Positions 13,801-23,500 of a stretch of DNA of 64,000 bases are shown here, piece after piece. The stretch is from contig OX345645.1 in assembly GCA_947044365.1 (NCBI GenBank), positions 3,681,741 through 3,745,740 of the forward strand, read 5' to 3'. Every line of letters begins with the position of its first letter. The stretch's first letter is position 1. Source of the DNA: Petrosia ficiformis. Its lineage: Eukaryota > Porifera > Demospongiae > Haplosclerida > Petrosiidae. The notes under the pieces are model-generated. The model was given only the letters and a program-made list of their open reading frames with translations, did no database searches and was not told where the DNA came from. The translations under genes and the position numbers were made by a program.

Positions 13801-14334
13801 AAACTCCTTACAGCTTCATAATAGTATCCACTTGGTTTGTGGTAATATAAAATACATTGATCTATTTTCTGATACTCATCATCCAAGACCGATTCTGAAG
13901 AAACCTCAGACTGGGAATGAGACTCTGTAGATGGAACAAGAATGAGAAAAGATCAATCTCATATCCTATGACAAAACAACTAACATTACGAATGAGACAA
14001 CTCATTTAGTGATTGTTATTACAATATTAGATTGACCACTGTGTTTGGGGTGTGGTGCTGATTGATCAGCATCTTCTACATCCACTTCTTTCTCTGAAAT
14101 CTCTCTTGTTTCGGAGGAGACAGCACCATCACTTCTTTTAGACTTAAGTTCTGAGTTTTCTGTTTGAAGTCTTGATAATTCTCGACCAAGTTCTTTCATT
14201 TCTGTGAGTAAATTCTCATTAAGGGTCATCATGGAAGTCTTCTCGTAGTCTAACTTCTTTACAAGTTCTTCAAGAAGCTTCAACTGCTTCTTTTCATCAG
14301 AAATGAGTGAATCATTTGACAATCCACCCTCCAT
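866..14334 (-). CDS. AGGF1: AGGF1 orthologue (coiled coil, OCRE, FHA), 3' end outside window
   Basis: This is a multi-exon gene on the minus strand. Joining exons at GT/AG sites gives, in order, an N-terminal coiled coil, OCRE-type aromatic octamers (YYHKPSGYYYEA, FTYDESSGFYYD, TGLYYD, LYYDSVNGTYYTY), an FHA domain with the SKQHC and GSQNGTFING signatures, then a HGDILTIGSTPFLLHIHRG block and a basic helix RRKELNKIKKKYGL. This order is that of vertebrate AGGF1, whose last domain is a G-patch; that part would lie to the left of position 866. Coding exons as read: 14334-14023, 13922-13812, one variable exon (13172-13094 or an alternative), 11608-11400, 10754-10544, 9242-9029, 7586-7433, 4857-4609 and 934-866. 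The phase between the last two does not match, so at least one exon between 4.6 and 0.94 kb is missed. AGGF1 is known as a nuclear, RNA-processing-linked and secreted factor; nothing here shows which role applies in this animal. Confidence 0.88.
1606..1943. mobile_element. hAT-like MITE (GGGCTGAAAC ends)
   Basis: Inverted ends GGGCTGAAAC and GTTCAGCCCC bound about 340 bp. A closely related copy starts at 17033. Apparent reading frames in both copies (LLASCYHHSRFVDCR) are shared only because the elements are. Confidence 0.55.
2039..2462 (+). mobile_element. MITE family A copy 1
   Basis: The ends are ATCCCTATGATTGC and its inverse GCAATCATAGGGAT (a second inner end stops at 2421). The body carries TTAAGGAAGTTACGTCATTC and AATTAATGGGCGTGGC, shared by all copies. 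No coding capacity. Confidence 0.75.
2629..2701 (-). tRNA. tRNA-like sequence, probably a pseudogene or SINE head
   Basis: The 73 nt fold as a cloverleaf: acceptor GCCTTGG/CTGAGGC (two GU pairs), D-arm GCTC..GAGC, anticodon stem TCTGT/ACAGA, T-arm GTGGG TTCGAAT CCCAC, discriminator A. The anticodon loop is CCGGAGT, giving GGA, but a serine tRNA should have a long variable arm and position 33 should be T, not C. A 12-bp inverted repeat (ACCTGAGGCAA) and a (GAAA)n tract follow its 3' end. Confidence 0.55.
3500..3905 (+). mobile_element. MITE family A copy 2
   Basis: Same body as copy 1 (TTAAGGAAGTTACG, TTAATGGGCGCGGC). The left end is degenerate; the right end is GCAATCATAGGGAT. Confidence 0.7.
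4240..4565. repeat. Tandem repeat, units about 38-45 bp
   Basis: About eight units of GACTGTCTGACCAGTAATGA plus CATACAGCCCTACATGT. It abuts the AGGF1 exon donor at 4609. Confidence 0.85.
4609..4857 (-). CDS. AGGF1: AGGF1 exon 8: end of FHA and post-FHA helix
   Basis: The acceptor is TTTGTACAG and the likely donor AGG|GTGTGT; 83 residues, phase 0 to 0. It reads HGDILTIGSTPFLLHIHRG, CPECS, a serine run, then SGPTFNES and RRKELNKIKKKYGL, matching the region after FHA in vertebrate AGGF1. Its donor abuts a tandem repeat at 4240-4565. Confidence 0.88.
4970..5130. repeat. (TACTG)n pentanucleotide tract
   Basis: About 30 imperfect copies of TACTG/TACTA. Confidence 0.9.
5335..5632. repeat. TACATGTAC/CATACTAG repeat
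   Basis: About a dozen units of 22-28 bp built from ACATGTACATGT and CCATACTAGT, both self-complementary. Confidence 0.85.
6422..6610. repeat. 30-bp tandem repeat
   Basis: About six copies of TTGCTATTGGATACAGCAAT. The 30-bp period keeps one frame open (SVAIGYSNTQ), but no gene context supports coding. Confidence 0.8.
6770..7030. repeat. Three direct repeats of about 85-110 bp
   Basis: Each has AAGATATTAAATAGGAGAGA, TATATATATACACACATACT and mostly ACATGTACATGT. Confidence 0.8.
7433..7586 (-). CDS. AGGF1: AGGF1 exon 7: FHA phosphopeptide-binding core
   Basis: The acceptor is CAAATAG and the donor GAG|GTTAGT. Joined to the exon before, it gives an Arg, then LDLQVSKQHCDITYI and CGSQNGTFINGERI. 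The conserved FHA residues (Gly-Arg, Ser-x-x-His, Asn-Gly-x-x-x-Asn-Gly) are all present, so the fold should bind phosphothreonine. Confidence 0.93.
7600..7960. repeat. ATACATGAAATTATGGGAATG repeats
   Basis: A degenerate 20-25 bp unit is repeated in the intron before the FHA exon, starting with a short (GATA)n. Confidence 0.7.
9029..9242 (-). CDS. AGGF1: AGGF1 exon 6: linker and start of FHA domain
   Basis: The exon encodes ESPEEGEIAPPKCLQ, a proline-rich linker, then CIRMV..GSKVKI and ISVITAEGAQIGR, the first FHA strands with the Gly-Arg turn that contacts phosphothreonine. It starts in phase 1, with polypyrimidine and TTTTAG before it, and ends in phase 2 before GTCAGC. Confidence 0.87.
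9622..10040 (+). mobile_element. MITE family A copy 3
   Basis: The left end ATCCCTATGATTGC is intact; the right end is degenerate (TCAAAGGGAT). It lies in the AGGF1 intron before exon 6. Confidence 0.7.
10544..10754 (-). CDS. AGGF1: AGGF1 exon 5: further OCRE octamers
   Basis: The acceptor is CCAAACAG and the donor is TTG|GTAAGT; phase 0 to 1. It begins ANQLYYDSVNGTYYTYNTET, continuing the OCRE domain, then an acidic stretch (PTDENEDNDNG) and a helical LYLELIQELG. Confidence 0.87.
11400..11608 (-). CDS. AGGF1: AGGF1 exon 4: Gln/Thr-rich stretch and OCRE octamers
   Basis: The exon starts after TATATAG in phase 1 and ends CAG|GTGACT in phase 0. It begins with a run of SQ/TQ dipeptides (QSQTESQTETQTQTQSQS), then IASTLAAVSDNAMQHYG, then two OCRE octamers (FTYDESSGFYYD, HKTGLYYD). 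It needs exactly one upstream nucleotide, which every variable exon supplies. Confidence 0.85.
11825..11867 (-). CDS. AGGF1: AGGF1 alternative variable exon, 43-nt version
   Basis: The acceptor is TTATTTTAG and the donor is AATA|GTAAGT. It encodes YQHDNTEVSDVADN from phase 0 and ends in phase 1, so it can replace the 79-nt exon without changing the frame. Joining it after the 79-nt exon or after an array unit gives an early TGA. It is homologous to the 3' half of the 79-nt exon. Use is predicted, not shown. Confidence 0.5.
12035..13090 (-). repeat. 92-bp tandem array of exon-like units inside AGGF1
   Basis: Eleven nearly identical 92-bp units follow one another, preceded by one degenerate unit. 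On the minus strand each has an acceptor-like GATTTTAG, a 37-nt open segment (YLDDNVSNDTDN) and a donor-like AATA|GTACATG. The open segments lie at 12088-12124 and every 92 bp up to 13008-13044. The layout matches the flanking real exons at 13172-13094 and 11867-11825, so the array arose by duplication of an exon with its splice sites. The donor is interrupted by a TACATGTA insert compared with GTAAGT in the two flanking exons, so splicing of the copies may be weak. Confidence 0.8.
13094..13172 (-). CDS. AGGF1: AGGF1 variable exon, 79-nt version
   Basis: The acceptor is CATTTTTAG and the donor is AATG|GTAAGT, both strong. It starts in phase 0, ends in phase 1, and encodes VSQQFLSPVYQYDNSTEV and onward, 26 residues. 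The 3' half resembles the 92-bp repeat units that follow on this strand and a 43-nt exon at 11867-11825. It has the best splice sites of these alternatives, so it is the likeliest to be used constitutively. Confidence 0.65.
13812..13922 (-). CDS. AGGF1: AGGF1 exon 2: first OCRE-like octamer
   Basis: This 37-residue exon lies between an AG acceptor and a GCT|GTAAGG donor, phase 0 to 0. It ends in ILYYHKPSGYYYEA, which fits the aromatic YY-x-x-x-(S/T)G-x-YY pattern of OCRE repeats. The upstream half is Ser/Gln/Glu-rich. Confidence 0.8.
14023..14334 (-). CDS. AGGF1: AGGF1 exon 1: start codon and coiled coil
   Basis: The ATG at 14334-14332 opens a 104-residue exon starting MEGGLSNDSLISDEKK. Residues about 12-65 carry leucines in heptad spacing (LKLLEELVKKLDYEK and TEMKELGRELSRLQ), a clear coiled coil as in the N-terminus of AGGF1. 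The donor reads ATT|GTAATA, phase 0. The reading frame closes a few codons into the intron. Confidence 0.85.
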
Positions 14335-14698
14335 TTTTGGAAAGTCAACACGTGTCTCATTAAAATTAATTATTAAAATTTAATAACTACATATAATTTA
14401 TATAATTATATATATATATATATCCATTATCTCACCATATAACTATGTTTTGTTGTGCAATTTTGTGTCACTCATCAAAAGTACTAAGCCAATGATGGCC
14501 AGACAGAATTAGTTTCATGAGCCACCCTGCTAGCAATAGAGCTGGCTAGCGACTATCACTTAGTACATGTACATAAAAATCGAAATGGGATTATATTGAC
14601 CTGTGAGCCACCATTTGAATATAACTGATATAACAAATACACAAGAAATAATTAGATACTATATTATAATAATTATTATAATTAGAAAAACAAAAAAA
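14335..14698. other. Intergenic gap between TP53BP1 and AGGF1
   Basis: 364 bp, very AT-rich, with an ATATATATAT tract at about 14410. It must hold the TP53BP1 3' UTR and the AGGF1 promoter. No canonical AATAAA was seen on the minus strand close to the stop. Confidence 0.5.
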
Positions 14699-14859
14699 TT
14701 AAATGGAGAAGTGTTGTGTTGGAGCAAGAGATCCAGTTAATAAGGACTCTACCAACCAGTCAGATGTACATATATCTATACTTCCTTTTAAATCCAAAAT
14801 AGACTGAGGAATGGTTTTCGTACTACCAGCTGGTACTATAACAACTGTTTTACTGTTTC
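14699..14859 (-). CDS. TP53BP1: TP53BP1 exon 29: end of BRCT2 and stop codon
   Basis: Acceptor TTCATTTAG; phase 1. It reads NSKTVVIVPAGSTKT, then ICTSDWLVESLLTGS with the conserved BRCT Trp, and stops TAA at 14701-14699. AGGF1 begins 364 bp further on the same strand. Confidence 0.92.
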
Positions 14860-17466
14860 CTAAATGAAAGGTATGAATCAAACATAGATAAATAAACTCA
14901 TAGGTGTAGATACCAGGGGGGGTGGGTGGTTGCACAGGAGGCATGTGTGTGTCCCAGCCAATATTGGCAAATACTATACAGATATTGACTAAGTACCTAC
15001 ACCCACTCCTCATTCCTGTCTAGTAACTTGGTACCCATCCCCTCCCCATTCCTTTTATTTTTCCTACACTTATAATATGTTCCACATTCATTTTGTAGAG
15101 AAAGCCTTAAGGTATTCAGTTCATATGCTTACCACTATACCAGTCTTGCTATTTGTACAGGAAGTTAGTGAGTTCAATTACTGACAAATCAAGCTATCGG
15201 AGACCTCATTGCAAAAAGATAATCACCATTTCATACAAAAAGTTAGTAAAATCAATCCAGTTTTGATTTATAGTCACCTCACCGTTGGGCTCAGTGATTA
15301 TAAATCTGATATAGCACTGGTATGCCTGTTATAACATATACATATATAATATAATATACATCAAACCCGCATGGAGAGCAATCATTGGGATGGCTCTGCG
15401 CATAAATATAAAAATTATGTAATAGTTACATTCTTTACTTACCACTCGAAAGTTTTGTTCTGGAAGGTGGTCTGGAGAGAATGGTAGCTCCCCCAGCCAT
15501 GCTAACTTGCTGCCAAAATTCCTTTGAATATAAAATACAAATAGATTATACTAGAATATTGATATTAACTATCAGACTATAACTAACTTAGTAATGATTT
15601 GAAGCAAGCGATAGACATGTTTTGCTGTTGTATTATGAGCCATGTTAAATATATGATAGTTCATTAATTAATTAAGGAGTGATGTCACATATATGTGGCA
15701 TTTGACCCCTACACAGTCAGAGTGTGTTCCTACCATTACGAAGCAATAATAATAATGATAACAAGATATATGGAGAAAAAAGTATCCCTATGATTGCTTT
15801 GTGGTGTCATTATTTAGTAGAGGATGACTTCAATGATGATCATAATAATATTCTATATGTTATCATCTCTGAACTTCCATTACACAAGGCAACACCCTCT
15901 CTCACTATTCTGCTGTTTAGTACAGGATGCCAACAAAATTGCTACACTTATCAAAAACCTGTACAAACCTAATGAGCATATAATGAGGATATCATTGCCT
16001 TGGAATTGGTACTGATTTTCTAGAGTTGGTCTCATATCATTAGTGTTTTCATGGAAAGCAGAAAGATGCGATGTGATTGAATGTATCATATTTACAGTAT
16101 AACTAAAAACAAACTACTGTAACTGACTACTGACTGTTCCAATTATATAAAAATGAATAAAAGTTATACAATTACACCAACTCATATACATATAAATACC
16201 ATATTATTCCTAATTATTCAGTACAAGATTGTTTAGTATACCTTGAATGATCTGTTCCCATGAATGTACACTGCTACCTTCAGAAACTTTTTTGGACGAA
16301 CATTCCTATGAAATGTAAAAAAATTACTTTGTCTATTAAATACATCTAGTAATTGTAATTCTAATCATTACATTACAATACAACTACTAATTGTAATTCT
16401 AATCATTACATTACAATACATCTAGTAATTGTAATTCTAATCATTACATTACAATACATCTAGTAATTGTAATTCTAATCATTACATTACAATACATCTA
16501 GTAATTGTTATCCTAATCATTACATTACAATACATCTAGTAATTGTTATCCTAATCATTACATTACAATACATCTAGTAATTGTTATCCTAATCATTACA
16601 TTACAATACATCTAGTAATTGTAATCATTAGTTCTAATTAAAACAAGTCAAGTTATACATGTACATACCATTTTATTATCTGTTTTGAGAGAGCAGACAA
16701 ACCAGCTGGTAATAGAAAATTTCCATAATCCACAACTTTGTTCTATATAGGCAAACAATTCTTTAACTGTCATGTGATTATCACATGATTCTCACTTGTT
16801 GGACACACTTTGTTATCCATTCATATTGCACACATGGTATGTTTACTGCCAATGCAGTCAAGTACTTCACAGTACGGCAATGAGTATTTGATAAACAAAA
16901 TGTTCTTCCATCAAGAACCTACATTATACACAAAACAAGATAGAATTGTGAAGAAAATTATCCATATAATATTTGATCAAAATCAAGTGAGTGATTTACT
17001 CATTCACAGTCATATATACATGTAAAAGTAGAGCTGAAACAAATATTTGTTTAATGTTTGTGCATACATAGAAACAAACACGTGCAAATCTTTAAATGGC
17101 GACAGAGAGTTTCTTGCTTCATGTTACCAGCATTCTAGGTTTGTAGATTGCAGAACAATAAAACAAAACACAGAGATTGTTGTTATATACATCTATAGTA
17201 GTTACTTACAGCAAAATGGTGAACCAATACTTTATTTTTCACAAGTTATGACAAGTAAGAAAGCAGATCAAATATATTCAGATATTCAATTGTTAAGGTT
17301 ATGGAATATCCAAACACCGTAAAGTAGCATTTGTTTCATTAATGTGATGTACCTGCGTAGATTTATAATCTGTCATTATGAAACCTCCTCTGCATTTTAT
17401 CATTTCCTCAACTTCCTTTCTCATTCTCACAACAGGGGTACCTAATATAAAATAATTATAAGTGTA

Positions 17467-17527
<61 letters not shown>

Positions 17528-20500
17528 TTACATGTTGGGTGGAAAGGGCAAACTACAATAAAAAGTCACCACACAGTAACAGTAATTATCTTAGTTCTAC
17601 TATCTTAGTTATCTTAATCTAGGTGTTAGTTCTGCTTTATACGTTTGGCTTTGTACATACACAAGGTGTGTAGTACATGTAATATTTAAAACATTCTTTA
17701 TGGTGTGTCAAGCATTTTAATGTAGCACAAGGGTCGGGCTTAATAAAGGTTGATTAGGTAATGCACAAGCAAAGCGAGTGGATTATCTATTCAAGTGTTA
17801 AAATGCTCAAAGCACGGTAGAAGTTAGAGAATGTTCTAAAAGACTTAGCACCTATCAATTGACATTTCTAGTTAGTCTAATTATAATTTAATGCCCATGG
17901 GCATTATGTTGTTTAAAACGCAATCAGGTGACTAGTATACGGAAAACTGATTGGCTCAATGACACATGATATGCACTAATACTTTTTAAACATTATGATG
18001 TGAGTGTGTGTTTGTGAGTAAGTGTGCGTGTTTGTGAGTGAGTGAGTGTGCGTGTGTATGTAATATGAAATTATTAAACCTGTCTGTTCTTTTCCATGAT
18101 CAGTAAGCATAAAGACATATCCCGAAAAGATTAAAGTAACTGCAGTAATAAAATTTTTTAATATAATTATGACACACTAAATTCCTTAACTTAATCAGAT
18201 AAGCATTCATATTTTCGTATATAAACCAGCTCAACCTGTTTATATAAGGAATGTGAAACCATACTGGATATAGGGATTAGTATTGATACACTGATAAGAG
18301 ATTTTACCAATATTCTGATAAACTGATAATTACTTAGATACACAATGTATGTACCGATAACCAATATTGATCTGATGATATTATATCTATACCTTCTGGC
18401 TTCTGATACTTTCAAATGAAAAACAGCATTTTCTCCAATTAATGATGTTATAATCACTAGAAATGACATTATTGCAGTTACATCTTTCAGAAATAACTGA
18501 TACTGATACTATAAATAATGGCTGATAATGACTGATACCTGATTGCCGATCTGATTATTAGTGCATCACTAGGGATTAGCAGCAGTATGGAAACATTGAG
18601 CCAATTGCCAGATATTTTGACTTATTTTCAACACATTGGGCCTCAAATAGTTGAAAAGATTCTACATGTAGGTACGGCAGGTTTTGCACAAATCACTGTT
18701 GACCAAACAACTGTACCTCTGATGCACTCCTCCACTCCTTAATATCTATCATGTTTGAAACTTGTGTTGTTTTAGGTAACAATAACTAAAACATTTTTAG
18801 TAAAACATTTAAAACTACTAACTAAACAACTAAACTAAATGATTGAGAAACTATTTATAACTACATGTACATGTACACATATAAATCCCATCCCATTCCA
18901 TTTCATTTTTAGAGCCCTGAACTTGTAGATTGTGGTATTGTCAGCCTTATAAAGACAGCAGAGAACAGTGTTATTGTGGGTTTGTATTGTTCATGTCCTG
19001 TTTATATAATAACTGCATATATTATATAGTGTACAATGTATGTCATAAGGTTAATGCATGATTATATTTTTACTCAATAATGTATTAAGATTAATTAATC
19101 AACAAAATTGATTGACCACACCCTCATCAATAATTAATTAGTGAAAATGTCTATGTCTATGTCTATGCCTATGGATACCTGCCCGCCTCTTTTTTATCTG
19201 CCAATGCATATAGCACATCCACTATACAAAATGCATATATGTATCTGACACAATCACAATATAAATACATGTATACACTTGGATATAGGCCGAGGTCTAA
19301 ACATTAATTTTACCCCAGGGAGCCTGAAAGTCTATCCCAAGATCCATCATACCCTAGAAACACCTTAGAATATCAACAGGACAAAAGGTATAAAGTACAT
19401 CGATGTACAGTCTCATTAAACTGTACATCAGTCAGTTTCTGAAGCATAGTATTATTCACAGGTTTAGATAAATAAATTTTTGAAACTGGTTTGAAGTGGA
19501 CACAGTCACACAGTAAACTTTCACCATAAGTAGTGAATCAAAAGCATTTTTATTTATTTATTTATTAATTATCAATGCATAAACAAAAGATTGCATGACA
19601 TACATAAATAATTATTAAAAGCAAAACAGCTCAACCATCATCTCCTTACTTCATTTCATAGGCAATCTAGATATAGACTTACTGGCATGGCATTCATGTG
19701 TTATGGGTGTGGTCAATATATTCGTAACTCCATTAAGATATGCTCAGTTTTGCTTAATATGGGAGTTGCACGCTCCAACCCTTCATTTTTTCATTGATGT
19801 ACTACAATATTCTAGAAAATGCTAGTGTCATACACATGTAAATGTAGTCTGGTGAAATACAAACAAATAAATATTACAGATAATCGAAATTAGCATGTCC
19901 CATTGATACTGATTCACAAGATATCATATCAAAATTGAAATTACCAAATCTTTCACAAAATAGTCACAAATCAGATCAGATCATAGAATTTCAAATAGTC
20001 ACATACTTGCCCATTTTTGGGGCTCCAAAAATTTCAAGTTCACTTCACATTTGATAAGCATAAGCTGCATAACTCAGTGCCTTATAAAGACAGTAGGGGA
20101 CAGTGTTATTGTGGGTTTGTATTATTCACATCCTGTTTATATAAGGACTGTGCATTGTTGACATAAGCTTAATGCAGTTATATTGTGACTCAATAATGAG
20201 GCAATTAAGTTTGGCATGAATACTTGTGGAGTATTTCATATCTATATACATGTAGTGACTCAATAATGAGGCAATTAAGTTTGGCATGAATACTTGTGGA
20301 GTATTTCATATCTATATACATGTAGAAGAGAATTCTTCCCAAACTAATACTATACCAAATATTAATCTAGTGATACTTATGTGGTCTTGTTCCTAGCTTT
20401 GTCTAACAGGTTAAAGGTGTCTGAATGTTTAACAAATTCTTGATACAGGGGGACATGCATGCACAGTTCAAAATATCATTAATTAGTACATGTAAATATG

Positions 20501-23500
20501 TACAATTAAATATTGTAATTGATTATTGGTTCTGTTTGTAAGGGACAGTGTCTTTTAAAATGGCAGTGGACATCATGATATCAGTACTAAGTGACAAGTA
20601 GGGATGTGCGATACAACTAAACAATAGTATTGCCAAGAATATCACGATACGATACAGTATCACATTATTTGAAATAATATTGAAACACTTATAAAATGTA
20701 AATAAATGTCCTATTTGGATGTATTTGTCAAGAAATGGTAAAAGAAATCAATGAAAGTTATGCACACTAGCTTTTTATAATTACTTTTAGGTATCAAATA
20801 AGAAAAACCATGTTTACTAAACTGTCCATTCCAGTTTATCGATACACTCAAAAGGTAATATTTGTATCACGATATTCAACAAAAATATTGATATTTCGAG
20901 ATATCAATACATATTGCACATCAGTAGTGACAAGAATTGTGTATTAAATAGATAGAAATTCATTATGAGATGACCACATAGGAATGAGAAAAGATAAAAC
21001 ATTGTATGTTAATGTGAGGAAACAGCTGTTAGGTTGAAGAAATAACAAAGTACTTAAACTAGTCTGTTACTTTTAAGTTCTGCTAAACTACCCACTTAAA
21101 GTGTAAACTAATACTGTATGATGGGGTGTATGACAATACTTAAATTAAAATGTCAATCATAAGTAGCTTTGGTAGGTTAAGCTTCTCCCCTCTCATTTAA
21201 TATTAGGTATATAGAAAGTATGAAACTGTTACTTTATAAATAATGACTACTATAATATTACCACAATGTAATTAAGATTAACAAAATTAATTGAACACAC
21301 CCTCATGAATAGTTAAGTAGTACAACTTTTTCAATGCATGCTTTTGCTTTCCGTGTGGATGCAGGCGTCACACTTTTAAATTCCTGTATCTATTACTGCC
21401 TACTATGCATACATATATGTACATGTATACTCTCTAAACGTTGTGATGGGATAAAAGATATCATGTCCTACCAATTCCCAAACTACCTGATATTGAAAAT
21501 CACCATCACTATCACTATCACAAAGCTGTCATTGATTCCCCACCCTAATCATTAAGTTTCAGATTCCCATACTAGCCCCTTTTTGGGACCTCTAAAATTT
21601 ACAAAGCAATTCAAATTCAGACTACATCTCTTACTTAAAATCAATCAGTCTTATAAAGACAGTAGGGAGCAGTGTTGTTGTGGGTTTGTATTTTCACATC
21701 CTGTTTATATAAGGACTGTGTGTATGTGTGTATGTGTGTATGTGTGTATATGTATGTCCTGTTTATGTAAGGAGGTTAATGCACTATTATATTGTAACTC
21801 AATAATGAAATTGGACATGAACAAAGAGGGACAGCAATAGTACTTAAAAGGGAACAGCAAGAATGCTTATGTTGAAGGTGGAGTATTTCACATCAATATC
21901 TATTTTGGATTGTAATTTAAGGTGGCGCTCGGGAAGCCAGAAAAGTGCCCGTTAAACATATTCCGTTTTATTCATGATATTCATAATTTAGTTTTTCATT
22001 CATGTTTGTGGTCTACGGTAACCTAAGTATGCGGAAATGTGTATACACGCTCTATGATAATAATGAAATTCCATACGTGGTTTCTGGTTAAAGTGCAAAT
22101 TGTAATTAGGTAAGTTAACACATGCTTTTAAGGTACATTTTTCTGTTTTCTTATTCAACGTATAGCTTTGATATTTCATACAGTACTTCAGGAGGTGTGA
22201 CTCTAAAATCGTACAGAGCCGTTTTCCTTTCTGATCTTTCTTTGATAATCTATAGCGATGAGATACACGAGATAGTAGAGAATATGCTGATCTAGAAATT
22301 GTACTGCAAATCTGTTCTGTACGTTTTCAGATCTTAGTGAGTTGAGTGCTGACAGCAAGTTTTGTTTCATTATCTACTACACAGACGGAGAAAAATGTAC
22401 CTTACACTTCCATAATTGTCGATCGCCTACTCCCATTGTAGATTTCATCTACATTTAAAATTTTTTTCTGGAGTTAGCCAATCTTGAGATATATAAATTG
22501 TACAAAAATGAATCAAAGAAGTGAAATAGTTTTTGAGATATAATAATAAGTAGTAACTAATGAATATTCATATATTTTGCCCGAGCGCCACCTTAATCTG
22601 GAGATTTTTGTTCCTAGCTTTGTTTAACGGGTTAAAGGTGTCTGAATGTTTAATAAATTCTTGATACAGGGGGAGCACACTTCAAATTATCAACAATTAA
22701 TACATGTAAATACATGTATGTACATTAATTATAATTGATTATTGGTTCTGTTTATAAGGGACAGTTTCTTTAATATGGTAGTAGACATCATGATATCAGT
22801 ACTGTTAATAAAATTCCACTAAGTGACAAGAATTGTGTATTAAATAGATAGAAATTCATTATGAGATGACCACATAGGAGTGAGAAAAGAAAAAACATTG
22901 TATGTTAATGTGAGGAAACAGCTGTTAGGTTGAAGAAATAACAAAGTATTTAAACTAGTCTGTTACCTTTAGGTTAAAATTAGGAAAACAAGTTCTGCTA
23001 AACTACCCACTCAAAGTGTAAACTAATACTGTATGATGGGGTGTATGACAATACTTAAATTAAAATGTCAATAATAAGTAGCTTTGATAGGTTAAGCTCC
23101 TCCCCTCTCATTTAATTTAGGTAAATTGCTAAAACATAAATTAGTTGCTTTATGAATAATGACTACTATAATACTACCACTTGTGTCACAATGCAATTAA
23201 GATTAACAAAATTAATTGAACACACCCTCATGAATAGTTAAGTAGTACAACTTTTTCAATGCATGCTTTTGCTTCCCGTGTGGATGCCGGCGTCATACTT
23301 TTAAATTCCTGTATCTATTACTGTCTACTATGCATACATATATGTATACTCTCTGAACATAGTGATGGTTAAAAGATACCATGCCCCATCAATTCCCAAA
23401 CTACCTGATATTGTATCGAAATGAAAATCACCATCACTATCACAAAGTAGTAGTGCTGAGCGATATCGATACCGATATTACTGACACCAACCTTTTCCCC

